From Acidobacteriota bacterium (lineage in GTDB: Bacteria; Acidobacteriota; Terriglobia; Acidiferrales; UBA7541): a stretch of DNA of 64,000 bases. Below, in pieces: positions 50,079 through 59,605 of the stretch. The notes under the pieces were generated by a model. That model saw nothing but the letters and a program-made list of their open reading frames with translations, was not told the origin of the DNA and did not search any database. Location of the stretch: assembly GCA_021788095.1 (NCBI GenBank), contig JAJYLB010000010.1, forward strand, positions 38,348 to 102,347. Direction: 5' to 3'. The translations under genes and the position numbers were made by a program. Each line of letters begins with the position of its first letter. Position 1 is the first letter of the stretch.

Positions 50079-51101
50079 ATGAGAACCCTGGTAACAGGCG
50101 CGATGGGCTTCATATCCGGCTATCTGGTGGAAGAGCTGCTCGGTGCCGGACACGAGGTCATCGGGCTCGACAATTTCAGCAAGTACGGCCCCGTTCAGAA
50201 ATCGTACGACTCGCATTCGAGCTACCGGTTCGTGCGCGGCGACGCGAAGGACGCAGGCACCCTGAAAGATCTTCTGGCAGGCGCGGACCACTTCGTGGCG
50301 GGCGCGGCGATGATCGGCGGAATCAGTTACTTCCACGCTTATGCTTACGACCTGCTGGCGGAAAACGAGCGAATAACGGCAGCCGCTTTCGACGCCGCCC
50401 TCCATGCCCACCGGCACGGGAAGCTCCAGAAAATCACGGTGGTCTCGTCGAGCATGGTGTTCGAGAACACGAGCGAATACCCGACGCCGGAAGGCGCGGA
50501 GCGGCGCTCGCCGCCGCCGAGTTCCACCTACGGCTTTCAGAAGCTGGCCACGGAATACTTCGCTCGCGGCGCCTGGGAACAATACCAATTGCCCTACACC
50601 ATCGCTCGGCCATTCAACTGCGTGGGTATCGGGGAAAGCCGCGCGCTTGGCGATCAGACGATCGCGAGCGGCAACGTGAAGCTGGCCATGTCGCACGTCC
50701 TGCCCGACATCGTGCAGAAGGTTCTGAAAGGCCAGGACCCGCTGCACATCCTGGGCTCGGGCAAGCAGATTCGCCATTACACCTACGGCGGCGACGTGGC
50801 TCGCGGCATCCGGCTGGCGATCGAGAGTCCGGCCGCCCGAAACGAAGACATCAACATCTCCACTTCCGTAAAGACGACCGTGCTGGAGCTGGCCGAGCTT
50901 GTGTGGCGGAAGATCCATGGGGAATCGAAACACTTCCACTACGTCTCGGACCCTCCCTTTCCCTACGACGTGCAGGTACGCTCGCCCGACGTCTCGAAGG
51001 CGGAGCGGCTGATCGGCTTCCGCGCCGACACCGGCCTGGACACGGTGCTCGACGAAGTGATTCCGTGGATTCGCGGGCAGATCGCACAGGGCGGGATCTA
51101 G
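50079..51101 (+). CDS. NAD-dependent epimerase/dehydratase (UDP-glucuronate/glucose epimerase-like SDR)
   Basis: MRTLVTGAMGFISGYLVEELLGAGHEVIGLDNFSKYGPVQKSY; STYGFQKLATEYFARG. Confidence 0.88.
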   Translation: MRTLVTGAMGFISGYLVEELLGAGHEVIGLDNFSKYGPVQKSYDSHSSYRFVRGDAKDAGTLKDLLAGADHFVAGAAMIGGISYFHAYAYDLLAENERITAAAFDAALHAHRHGKLQKITVVSSSMVFENTSEYPTPEGAERRSPPPSSTYGFQKLATEYFARGAWEQYQLPYTIARPFNCVGIGESRALGDQTIASGNVKLAMSHVLPDIVQKVLKGQDPLHILGSGKQIRHYTYGGDVARGIRLAIESPAARNEDINISTSVKTTVLELAELVWRKIHGESKHFHYVSDPPFPYDVQVRSPDVSKAERLIGFRADTGLDTVLDEVIPWIRGQIAQGGI

Positions 51102-51107
51102 GAGCCG

Positions 51108-51833
51108 GTGACACCGCCGCTTAACATCGTCGTGCCCGTCTACAACGAAGCGGAGAATTTTCCCCACTTCTGGCGAGAGCTAACCACGGCGGTCAAGTCG
51201 GAATGCCGGGTGCTGGTCGTCTACGATTTCGACGAGGACAGTACCGTGCCGGTGGTCAAGTCGCTCATCGCTGGCGGCGCGAGGAATCTGCGACTGATCA
51301 AGAATACGGTTCGGCGAGGCGTGGTGGGAGCTATCTGCACGGGGTTCGATGCGGTGTCGGAGGGTCCCGTCCTCGTTTCGATGGCGGATCTCTCCGATGA
51401 CCTCTCGGCCGTCGAGCGGATGCTCGAGTTCTATCGCCGCGGCTATCGCCTGGTGGTGGCGAGCCGGTACATGCGCGGGGGGCGGCAGATCGGGGGGCCG
51501 GTGTTGAAGAGGACCTTCTCGCGGCTTGCGGGACTCAGCCTGCATTGGCTTCGGGGAATCCCCACGCATGATCCCACCAACGCCTTCAAACTCTACGACG
51601 CGGGGCTCCTGAAGACGCTACGCATCGAAAGCAGGGCCGGCTTCGAGATCAGTTTGGAAATTACGGTGAAGGCCTTTCTGGCCGGCTGGCCCATGGCCGA
51701 GATTCCGGCCACGTGGCGCGATCGCACGCGCGGCGAGTCGCGCTTCCGGCTGTGGTCCTGGCTGCCGCGATACTTGAGGTGGTATTTCCACGCGTTTCGT
51801 CCGCGCCGCCTGTCCGAGGCAAAGGAGCCATAG
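51108..51833 (+). CDS. glycosyltransferase family 2
   Basis: PLNIVVPVYNEAENFPHFWRELTTAV...VSMADLSDDLSAVERMLEFYRRGYRLVVASRYMRGG; GTG start. Confidence 0.88.
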   Translation: MTPPLNIVVPVYNEAENFPHFWRELTTAVKSECRVLVVYDFDEDSTVPVVKSLIAGGARNLRLIKNTVRRGVVGAICTGFDAVSEGPVLVSMADLSDDLSAVERMLEFYRRGYRLVVASRYMRGGRQIGGPVLKRTFSRLAGLSLHWLRGIPTHDPTNAFKLYDAGLLKTLRIESRAGFEISLEITVKAFLAGWPMAEIPATWRDRTRGESRFRLWSWLPRYLRWYFHAFRPRRLSEAKEP

Positions 51834-51994
51834 GAAGCCGGGGGCAGAGGAGAGGCCCGCACCTTGCCAGCGCGGAACATGCCCCGTTTACGGTATGGGT
51901 GAACAGTGGCAAAAGGGCTGCAGCGGGGCGGCCTCGGTGCTGCTATCCTCCCGCCCAGGAGATGCCTGCATGCTGAAATCGCAGGGAGCATCCG

Positions 51995-52966
51995 ATGCCA
52001 GCTAGCAGTGGGATTCGCCCGTCGGTCTCGGCCGTCATCCCCGTCTACGGCAGCGGCATGATCTTGCCCTCACTCATCGGGCGGTTGGGGCCCGCGCTGG
52101 CTTCCGTGGCCGACCGGTACGAGGTGGTGCTTGTCAACGACGGCAGCCCGGACGATAGCTGGAAAGCGATCGAGGGTCTCTCGCGTTCCTTTCCCTGGGT
52201 CCGGGGAATCGATCTGATGCGGAACTACGGCCAGCATAACGCGCTGCTCTGCGGCATACGGGCGGCCCGGTACGACACCATCGTGACCCTGGACGACGAT
52301 CTGCAGCACCCCCCCGAGGAGATCCCGAAGCTGCTGGCGAAGCTCGACGAGGGGTTCGAGGTGGTCTATGGCTTTCCCGAAAGGGAGCAGCATGGCTTGC
52401 TGAGGGACATCGCCTCGGGCATGGTAAAGCTGGCCCTGCAGAAGTCCATGGGAGCCGAGACGGCGCGTCACGTCTCGGCCCTTCGCGCTTTCCGGACCCG
52501 GACTCGCGAGGCTTTCGCCGGCTATCACAGCCCGTTCGTCTCGATTGACGTGGTGCTGACCTGGGCCACCACCCGATTCGCGGCCATCCCGGTCCGGCAC
52601 GATCCCCGCCGAGCCGGCGCTTCGAGATATACCTTCCGCATGCTGTTTCGGCACGCCATGAATTTGATGACGGGGTTTTCCATCCTCCCGCTGCAAATCG
52701 CCAACGTGCTGGGGTTCTTGTGCACGGGTTTCGGCGCTTGCATCCTCGTCTACGTGGTGGGCCGGTATCTGCTCCGGGGCACGAGCGTGCCGGGATTTCC
52801 CTTCCTTGCCTCCATCATCGCCATCTTTTCCGGCACCCAACTGCTGGCGCTCGGCATCATGGGAGAGTATCTGGCCCGGATGCATTTCCGGCTGATGGAG
52901 CGTCCGACTTACACCATCCGCGAAGAAGCCGATCCAAAAGCCAGGTGTGGGGATGAGCCTGCCTGA
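51995..52966 (+). CDS. glycosyltransferase family 2 with C-terminal TM pair (ArnC/GtrB-like)
   Basis: SVSAVIPVYGSGMILPSLIGRLGPAL...EVVLVNDGSPDDSWKAI...RNYGQHNALLCGIRAARYDTIVTLDDDLQHPPEEIP. Confidence 0.92.
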   Translation: MPASSGIRPSVSAVIPVYGSGMILPSLIGRLGPALASVADRYEVVLVNDGSPDDSWKAIEGLSRSFPWVRGIDLMRNYGQHNALLCGIRAARYDTIVTLDDDLQHPPEEIPKLLAKLDEGFEVVYGFPEREQHGLLRDIASGMVKLALQKSMGAETARHVSALRAFRTRTREAFAGYHSPFVSIDVVLTWATTRFAAIPVRHDPRRAGASRYTFRMLFRHAMNLMTGFSILPLQIANVLGFLCTGFGACILVYVVGRYLLRGTSVPGFPFLASIIAIFSGTQLLALGIMGEYLARMHFRLMERPTYTIREEADPKARCGDEPA

Positions 52967-53726
52967 ATCCGCCCCTTGCGAGTTCCTGCCCTGGGACACC
53001 GAATTCTTTGGCTGCCGGATCGCCCGTGTCCGCGGGGAGGTTATGACGCCGGAGCAGGGAGCGGAGGCGGACGACTGGTGCCGGAGCAACGGTGTCCGAT
53101 GCCTCTACTTTCTTTCCCGGGCGGATGATCCGGAAACGGTCCAGACCGCCGAGCAACACGGTTTCGGGCTGGTGGACGTCCGCGTCACCTTCGAGCGCGC
53201 GCTCGGCCGCGCGGCCGGCCCGGCGGGTAGGGAGCAGGTCTCCGCCATTTCGGTTCGCCACGCCCAGCCCGGGGACCTGGCGGGGCTCGAGGCGATCGCC
53301 AGGACCGCCCACACGGCGACGCGCTTCTTCAACGATCGGCATTTTCCGCGCCCGGTGGTGGAGAACTTCTACGCGACCTGGGTGGCATCGGAGGTCCAGG
53401 GTCGCGCCCAGGCCGTTTTGGTGGCCGCCACGCCGGCGGGCCAAGCCGTGGGATACCTCTCGTGTCACTTGGACCCCGTCCTCCGCCGCGGGTCGATCGG
53501 CCTGGTGGGTGTGGGCGAGGGGGTTCGGGGTCAGGGGGTGGGGCGAAGTTTGGTGCTGCGCGCGGTGGACTGGTTCGGAACGCAACAGGCGCGGGAGGTG
53601 ACGGTGGTCACTCAGGGAAACAACCGCGCGGCGCAGCGGCTTTACCAGCGGTGCGGCTTCCTCAGCCGCGACCTGCAGCTTTGGTATCACAAGTGGTTTC
53701 CCCCGCCTCATGAGGGGGCAAGCTAA
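52953..53726 (+). CDS. GNAT acetyltransferase, WecD-like (dTDP-fucosamine acetyltransferase-like)
   Basis: FLPWDTEFFGCRIARVRG N-terminal motif plus GNAT domain VGVGEGVRGQGVGRSLVLRAVDWFG; adjacent to WecE-like gene. Confidence 0.78.
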   Translation: MSLPESAPCEFLPWDTEFFGCRIARVRGEVMTPEQGAEADDWCRSNGVRCLYFLSRADDPETVQTAEQHGFGLVDVRVTFERALGRAAGPAGREQVSAISVRHAQPGDLAGLEAIARTAHTATRFFNDRHFPRPVVENFYATWVASEVQGRAQAVLVAATPAGQAVGYLSCHLDPVLRRGSIGLVGVGEGVRGQGVGRSLVLRAVDWFGTQQAREVTVVTQGNNRAAQRLYQRCGFLSRDLQLWYHKWFPPPHEGAS

Positions 53727-53744
53727 GGGAATGGAGCGGCGTCG

Positions 53745-54887
53745 ATGGAACCAACTTACGCGATCACCTTCAACCGGTCGTCGCTTTCGGGGCGGGAACT
53801 CGAGTACATCTTTCGGACGATGACCATCGGGCAGATCGCGGGCGATCAGACGTACTCGAAGAAGTGCCACGCCCTTCTGGAGCAGACGCTGGGCGTCCCC
53901 AAAGCCATGCTGACATCCTCCTGCACGCACGCGCTCGAGATGTGCGCCCTGCTGCTCGACCTGGGGCCGGGCGACGAGGCCATCGTGCCCTCTTTCACCT
54001 TCGTCTCCACGGCCAATGCGTTCGCGTTGCGGGGCGCGCGGATCGTCTTCGCCGACGTCCGGCGCGACACGCTGAATCTGGACGAGCGGCAGTTAGAGGG
54101 CCTCATCTCTCCGCGAACCAAGGTCGTGGTTCCCGTGCACTACGCAGGCGTGGGCTGCGAGATGGACGTCATCGGGGAGATCGCCTCCCGGCATGGGGTG
54201 TCGGTGGTGGAGGACAACGCCCACGGGTTGTTTGGCAAATTCCGGGGCCGCTGGCTGGGCTCCTTCGGTTGTCTGGCAACCCAGAGCTTCCACGAAACGA
54301 AAAACATCACCTGCGGCGAGGGCGGCGCGCTATTGGTCAACGACGTGCGCTTGACCTCGCGGGCCGAAATCATTCGAGAAAAAGGGACCGACCGAAGCCG
54401 GTTTTTCCGGGGAGAGGTGGATAAGTACACCTGGGTTGATCTTGGCTCGAGCTACGTCATGAGCGACGTCCTGGCCGCTTTCCTCTACGCGCAATTGGAG
54501 GTGTGGCAGGAGATTCAGGCGCGGCGGCAAAGCCTCTGGGAACACTACGACCGGGAGTTGCGTGAATGGGCCGAAGGGCGTGGAATTCGCTGCCCTGCGG
54601 TCCCCGCCCATTGCCAGCAGTCCTACCACATGTATTACCTGGTCCTGCCGTCCGCGGAGCAGCGCGAAGCCCTCCTTGCCCACCTTAGGACGCGGGGAAT
54701 CCTCAGCGTATTTCATTACGTGCCCCTGCATCTTTCGCCGATGGGCCAGCGCATGGGGGGGCGAAAGGGGACCTGCCCTGTGAGCGAGCAGGTGAGCGAG
54801 CGGTTGGTTCGCCTTCCTTTCTACAACAGCCTGAGCCGGGGGGACCAGGATCGCGTCGTTGCGGCGGTCCGAGAGTTTCGGCAGTAG
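53745..54887 (+). CDS. dTDP-4-amino-4,6-dideoxygalactose transaminase-like (WecE/RffA)
   Basis: ITFNRSSLSGRELEYIFRTMTIGQIAGDQTYSKKCHALLEQTLGVPKAMLTSSCTHALEMCALLLDLGPGDEAIVPSFTFVSTANAFALRGA...SFHETKNITCGEGGALLVND. Confidence 0.92.
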   Translation: MEPTYAITFNRSSLSGRELEYIFRTMTIGQIAGDQTYSKKCHALLEQTLGVPKAMLTSSCTHALEMCALLLDLGPGDEAIVPSFTFVSTANAFALRGARIVFADVRRDTLNLDERQLEGLISPRTKVVVPVHYAGVGCEMDVIGEIASRHGVSVVEDNAHGLFGKFRGRWLGSFGCLATQSFHETKNITCGEGGALLVNDVRLTSRAEIIREKGTDRSRFFRGEVDKYTWVDLGSSYVMSDVLAAFLYAQLEVWQEIQARRQSLWEHYDRELREWAEGRGIRCPAVPAHCQQSYHMYYLVLPSAEQREALLAHLRTRGILSVFHYVPLHLSPMGQRMGGRKGTCPVSEQVSERLVRLPFYNSLSRGDQDRVVAAVREFRQ

Positions 54888-54964
54888 CCCCCCGAATCAG
54901 GGGGGATTGGCGCGCTTCGAAGGCGGGCGGGGCTATCCCGATCGTACCTGGGGCGCGGGTAGAA

Positions 54965-55588
54965 TCACCGGCAATCGCAGCTCCCCTCCCTGCCGGCGCC
55001 CTTGAAGTAGACGAATTCCAGGCAGTCGATCCCGAAGAGCTTCTCGACGAAGTGCTCGAAGACGACGGTTCGGAAGAATTCGGAGAAGATGCTCCGCCAC
55101 TCCTCGATAGGCCGGCAGAACCGACCCCGGTCCGCGCGAGCCATGAGGCGTGGTGGTCCCCAACGCTCGGGCATCACGACCTCGATGCAGTGGATACAGC
55201 CCTCCTCGCTAAGAAGGGGCGCCAAGCGCGAAAGCACGCGGCGCGTCTGGAGCAGGTCAAGATGGTGCAGCAAGCTGTTGACGAGAATGAAGTCGAAGCG
55301 CGCGCCCTGCGGGACCGTGAAAGCCGTGGCATCCGCCGCAATGAAATCGCGGCGGTACCGTCGCCGTGCCTCGGCAATATACCGGGGATTGATGTCCACG
55401 CCCAGGTAGTCGGCGTGGGCGAAATAGGCGGTGTTCGTTCCTGGTCCGCACCCCACATCGAGGACGCGGCGGACAGTCCTGGGGTCGGTCTGGGCGAAGA
55501 TCCGGGGGAGCTTCTGGTCCCCGAAGGGGGCCTGGGAGAGCCGGTAGAGTACGGGATGTTCTAGAACTCGCTCGAGCAGACGATTCAT
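54965..55588 (-). CDS. class I SAM-dependent methyltransferase
   Basis: VRRVLDVGCGPGTNTAYFAHADYLGVDINPRYIAEAR; ATGA overlap with upstream gene. Confidence 0.9.
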   Translation of the reverse strand: MNRLLERVLEHPVLYRLSQAPFGDQKLPRIFAQTDPRTVRRVLDVGCGPGTNTAYFAHADYLGVDINPRYIAEARRRYRRDFIAADATAFTVPQGARFDFILVNSLLHHLDLLQTRRVLSRLAPLLSEEGCIHCIEVVMPERWGPPRLMARADRGRFCRPIEEWRSIFSEFFRTVVFEHFVEKLFGIDCLEFVYFKGAGREGSCDCR

Positions 55589-57579
55589 CTCCAGCGCACC
55601 TCGAAGCGGCCGACGGTCCGGGAGGCGGGGAACCGCGTCCTAAGGGCAGCCCGCAGGGCTGGCAGCACGGGTTCCGAGTCGACGGGGTCGTCGTTGAGAA
55701 CGACGACCGTTACCCCGTGATCGGCGAGGGTTTGCAGGACTCGCAGGGTTCGCGGCCAGGGATAATCGAAATCTGCGCTGGTGAAGTCCCAGAAGGATCG
55801 CATTGGATCGCGCCCGCCCGAGAGGAAGTACAGCTCGGGGCAATCCGGAGTGCAGTAGGTGTACCGTCCGCGGGCATGCTCCCGGACCAGTGGCACGAGC
55901 CGGTCATACTCGCGCGCGTCGGATGCAGGCACGAGAAGGCCCCCGGAACGGCTGAGCCCTAGCGGGCGGAGAACGGGGCGCTGGCCGGGAGCGGAGTGCA
56001 TGAGCTCGAGGTAGGCCGGCGTGCCCAACCACAACGCACAGATCAAATAGAAACCCAGGAGAGAGCCAACGGCCACGCGATCGAGCCGCGGGTATGCGGA
56101 CAGCAGCGCGACGATTGCGAGGAGCACGAGGGGCTCGCAATAGCAGAAATACAGGGGAAGCGAAAAGGGAAATTGGATCAAGGCGCAGCAAACCCCAGCG
56201 GCGACGACCAGGAAGATCCTCTGCCGCGCGACGATCGCAGCAGGACCGAGCCGCCGAAGCCCAAACGCCAGAGCGATTCCGACCACGGGAACGAGGAGGG
56301 GAAGCGATTCGCCTAGTAAATAGGAGGCCGGAATTTTCTTCCAGGAGATCACGAGCAGGCCCCCCAGCAGGAGAGGCGTCCCGTACCGAGCGAAGCGCTT
56401 TGCTGTGGGTGCCGCCTCTCCGGCCACGCGGAGGACGAGGGCGCCCGGGACTAAGCCAAGGAAGAGGCCGGTTGGCACTGGATTTGTCGCGGCCCAGAGG
56501 AACCGGCCCGGGGGGCTCAAAAACATTCCCCCCGCCCACGCGTGTAGGGCGTTCTGTTTGAAGTACCATGCGAGAAAGGGGATGATGGGTATCGAGAATC
56601 CGGCAAGGAACGGCAGACCCATCCCGAATAGTCGACGAAAGCGGCCGCCAGAGACGGGCGAGGGCCCGCGCCACAGGGTCCAGAGCAAGATCGCCACCAA
56701 GCAGGCGCTCGGTAAAGCGGAGTAGACGTAGTTGTCGAGCGAGGGTCGCTGCGAGACGAGGTCGGCCAGCGCGGCAAGGAAGAGCAGCAGGCCCGAGGAT
56801 GTGAACAGGCGGTAGGCGGGTCCTCCGCGCGGCCTCTGCGCCTCCCCGGTGCCTCGCTCGTTCGCCGTCGCCTGTCCCCTGTGGCCTGTGACCTGTCTCT
56901 CCGCCCTCCGTGCCTCCGTGGTGAATCCTTCCATCGCAAGCGACTGCTCGCGGAAAATCAGAAACAGAAGGGCGGCCGCGGCGAAATACAAGCCGGTAAT
57001 CTTGACCAGGAACGACAGGCCGCCGCATATTCCGGCGATCCAAAGCCAGCGGCTTTCGTCCCCCTCGATGTACCGCAGCAACGCCAGCACACCCCACGTC
57101 GCGAAGAAGAGGTTGTACCAGGAAGGCATCGCTTCGGGATAGTTCGGTACGCTCCAGGCTACCGCCAGCAAGACGATTGCGCCCGCCGCAAGCGGGCGAA
57201 CGAACCGGCGAGCTACGAGGTATGCGGAAGGAACCCAACCGAGGAAGAACAGGAACAGGGGAATCCGCATGCTGAAGAGATTTTCACCGAAAAGCCTGAA
57301 GGCGAGGGCGTTGAGATAATCCAGACCCCCCGTATACCCCTCGAAGAAGTCCCGAGCCGGCACCTGGCCTCTCAGCACACGGGCTGCCATGTCACCGAGT
57401 GTGCCCGCGTCCGAGGGCCACCAGCCTTGCCTTAGGTGCAGTCCGACATAGACCGCGCAGATCGCCCAAACGGCGGCTAACAGCGCCCAACCCGACCGCG
57501 TCTCATGGAATGGCGCCGTGGGCATCCCGGATGGAGTTACGGGAGCACCCTCGGTGCTGAGGCTCGGAAGCGTTGCCAT
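55585..57579 (-). CDS. GT39-like membrane glycosyltransferase (paralogue P1) with in-frame repeat-derived insert
   Basis: polytopic; GYTGGLDYLNALAFRLFGENLFSMRIPLFLFFLGWVPSAYLVARRFVRPLAAGAIVLLAVAWSVPNYPEAMPSWYNLFFATWGVLALLRYIE; C-term VGRFEVRWR. Confidence 0.82.
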   Translation of the reverse strand: MATLPSLSTEGAPVTPSGMPTAPFHETRSGWALLAAVWAICAVYVGLHLRQGWWPSDAGTLGDMAARVLRGQVPARDFFEGYTGGLDYLNALAFRLFGENLFSMRIPLFLFFLGWVPSAYLVARRFVRPLAAGAIVLLAVAWSVPNYPEAMPSWYNLFFATWGVLALLRYIEGDESRWLWIAGICGGLSFLVKITGLYFAAAALLFLIFREQSLAMEGFTTEARRAERQVTGHRGQATANERGTGEAQRPRGGPAYRLFTSSGLLLFLAALADLVSQRPSLDNYVYSALPSACLVAILLWTLWRGPSPVSGGRFRRLFGMGLPFLAGFSIPIIPFLAWYFKQNALHAWAGGMFLSPPGRFLWAATNPVPTGLFLGLVPGALVLRVAGEAAPTAKRFARYGTPLLLGGLLVISWKKIPASYLLGESLPLLVPVVGIALAFGLRRLGPAAIVARQRIFLVVAAGVCCALIQFPFSLPLYFCYCEPLVLLAIVALLSAYPRLDRVAVGSLLGFYLICALWLGTPAYLELMHSAPGQRPVLRPLGLSRSGGLLVPASDAREYDRLVPLVREHARGRYTYCTPDCPELYFLSGGRDPMRSFWDFTSADFDYPWPRTLRVLQTLADHGVTVVVLNDDPVDSEPVLPALRAALRTRFPASRTVGRFEVRWR
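56869..56928 (-). repeat. repeat-derived in-frame insert in P1
   Basis: encodes GFTTEARRAERQVTGHRGQA; contains CTCCGTGCCTCCGTGGTGAATCC and CCTGTCCCCTGTGGCCTGTGACCTGTC (25/27 to 48398-48424 inverted). Confidence 0.8.
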
Positions 57580-57602
57580 CACGGTCTCCACCTCACTTCG
57601 AA
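57536..57602. repeat. 67-bp direct repeat, copy 1 (P2/P1 gene junction)
   Basis: GTTACGGGAGCACCCTCGGTGCTGAGGCTCGGAAGCGTTGCCATCACGGTCTCCACCTCACTTCGAA identical to 59539-59605. Confidence 0.95.
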
Positions 57603-59582
57603 GCGCCCCACGACCTCGGAGTGGGGAAAGCGCTCGTCCAACGCGCGCCGCAAGCCCGCCGGGATGGGCCCGGACTCGATGAGGCGCCGCCAGTGGTTCA
57701 GCACGACGACGCTTACGGCGTGTGCATCCAGCTCCTCGAGAATTCTCTCCGCCCGCGAAACGGGAGACATGAAGTCCGGATCAAGGAAGTCCCATATCGT
57801 CTTAGTCGGATTCGATTTTCCGGTAAGGAAGTAAACCTCCGGGCCGTCAGGAGCGACGTAAATGTAGGGTCCGCGAGCGTGCTCGAGCACGACTGGCACA
57901 AGCTTCTCGTACTGGTCGGCATACGAGGCCTTGACGAGCAGGCCTCCGCCTCGCGGCAATCGCAGCGTGCGCATCTCGACCGGCGAGCCGACAACGAGGT
58001 GCATGGTATCGTAATAGCCAGGTGTCCGCAGCCACACGGCGAAGACGAGATAGAAGGCGGCCAGCCATCCCAGCGCCACCCGATTGAGACCTCGCTCCAT
58101 CCTGAAGAGCGCCAGAAGGGCTAAAAACACCAGCGGCGCGATGTAGCAAAAGTACAGCGCCATCCCTATCGGGAATTGGGTGAGCGAACACACGCCCGCC
58201 GCGGCTGCTACGAGAAGGACGGCCGACCGCGCAGTTTCCGAAGCCGTATCCCGCCGCCAGAAGCGAAAAAGGGCGTAGAGGAGCGCGAGAGGAGCGACGA
58301 GAGGCATGGCGTTGCCGACGAGCTGCCGGACCACGAGGTTCCACCGGCATGCGGCCAGCAGGACGGCAAGGAGGACCGGAACGCCGTAGCGGCCAGCGCG
58401 ACCCGCGCCTCCGGCGGGCCGACGGGCTGCAGCAACCGCGAGCACAACACCCGCTGGTACCAGCCCGACTGCAGCCCACAGGGTCGCAGGCTCGACGGAA
58501 TCCCAATAGATGTGCCGCGAAGCTATGCCGAAGGTGGCGCGGAACCAGGCGCCCAGCGCACCCTCCTCGAACAGCCAGGCCGCGAAGATGGCGGGGGGCA
58601 GCAGCACGCCGCCAACGAATGGCGAGGCCATCGAGAATAACCGCTTGAACCGCGGCCAGCTTTGGCCACTTGGCGTAACCCATACTTCGCGCAGAACGAT
58701 GCCGAAAAGACAAAGGGGCGGCAGGAGGAAGTCCACGGCGTTGGTGGGCGTAGGCCAGCTCAAAATCAGGCCAAAGACGCCAGCCAGGAACAAAATCAGG
58801 CCTGCGGACGCGAATAGCTGGTAGGCCAAGCCCCCGCCCTGCCTCCGCGCCTCCGGGGTGAGTTTTTTTAGGTCCGGGGTCCCAGCCCCTTGCTCGGTGC
58901 TCTCCGTGGATCTCCGCGCCTCCGTGGTGAGTCCTTCGCCCGCCGAAAGTTCTCGATAGACGAAAAAGAGCAAGACTGCAACAACGAAGTAGAGTGCGGT
59001 GCTCTTAGCCAGAAAAGACAGCCCGCCGCAGATCCCGGCAATCCAAAGCCAGCGCTGTTTCTCCGACTCCACGTACCGCACCAGGGCCAGCACACCCCAC
59101 GTCGCAAAAAACAGGTTGTACCAGGATGGCATCGCCTCCGGATAGTTCGGCACGCTCCATGCCACCGCCAGCAAAGTGACCGCGCCCGATGCCAGCGGCC
59201 TCGCAAACCGCCGCGCGATGAGATAGACGGAAGGAACCCAGCCGAGGAAAAAGAGGTAGAGCGGAATGCGCAAGCTGAAGAGGTTCTCACCAAACAGCCG
59301 GAACGCCAGGGCGTTCAGGTAGGTCAGCCCGCCGGTGTACGCGTCTGTAAAATCCTTGAAGGGAACCTGACCGTGGAAGGTGCGATCGGCCAGCGCGGCG
59401 AGCGTGCCCGAATCGCTTGGAGTCCATACCTGCCGTAGGTGCGCCCCCAGGTAAACCGCGCCGAGGGCCCAAACCGCACCGAGCACAAGCCAGCCGGTCC
59501 GTGTCTCATGGAATTGGGTCCTTTGCGCCCAGGATGGTGTTACGGGAGCACCCTCGGTGCTGAGGCTCGGAAGCGTTGCCAT
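57579..59582 (-). CDS. GT39-like membrane glycosyltransferase (paralogue P2) with in-frame repeat-derived insert
   Basis: same architecture as P1 (DAYTGGLTYLNALAFRLFGENLFSLRIPLYLFFLGWVPSVYLIARRFARPLASGAVTLLAVAWSVPNYPEAMPSWYNLFFATWGVLALVRYVE); stop/start TGATG overlap with P1. Confidence 0.82.
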   Translation of the reverse strand: MATLPSLSTEGAPVTPSWAQRTQFHETRTGWLVLGAVWALGAVYLGAHLRQVWTPSDSGTLAALADRTFHGQVPFKDFTDAYTGGLTYLNALAFRLFGENLFSLRIPLYLFFLGWVPSVYLIARRFARPLASGAVTLLAVAWSVPNYPEAMPSWYNLFFATWGVLALVRYVESEKQRWLWIAGICGGLSFLAKSTALYFVVAVLLFFVYRELSAGEGLTTEARRSTESTEQGAGTPDLKKLTPEARRQGGGLAYQLFASAGLILFLAGVFGLILSWPTPTNAVDFLLPPLCLFGIVLREVWVTPSGQSWPRFKRLFSMASPFVGGVLLPPAIFAAWLFEEGALGAWFRATFGIASRHIYWDSVEPATLWAAVGLVPAGVVLAVAAARRPAGGAGRAGRYGVPVLLAVLLAACRWNLVVRQLVGNAMPLVAPLALLYALFRFWRRDTASETARSAVLLVAAAAGVCSLTQFPIGMALYFCYIAPLVFLALLALFRMERGLNRVALGWLAAFYLVFAVWLRTPGYYDTMHLVVGSPVEMRTLRLPRGGGLLVKASYADQYEKLVPVVLEHARGPYIYVAPDGPEVYFLTGKSNPTKTIWDFLDPDFMSPVSRAERILEELDAHAVSVVVLNHWRRLIESGPIPAGLRRALDERFPHSEVVGRFEVRWRP
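58838..58934 (-). repeat. repeat-derived in-frame insert in P2
   Basis: encodes GLTTEARRSTESTEQGAGTPDLKKLTPEARRQGG; CTCCGCGCCTCCGTGGTGAGTCC at 58912-58934 identical to 63649-63671. Confidence 0.8.
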
Positions 59583-59605
59583 CACGGTCTCCACCTCACT
59601 TCGAA
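59539..59605. repeat. 67-bp direct repeat, copy 2
   Basis: identical to 57536-57602. Confidence 0.95.
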
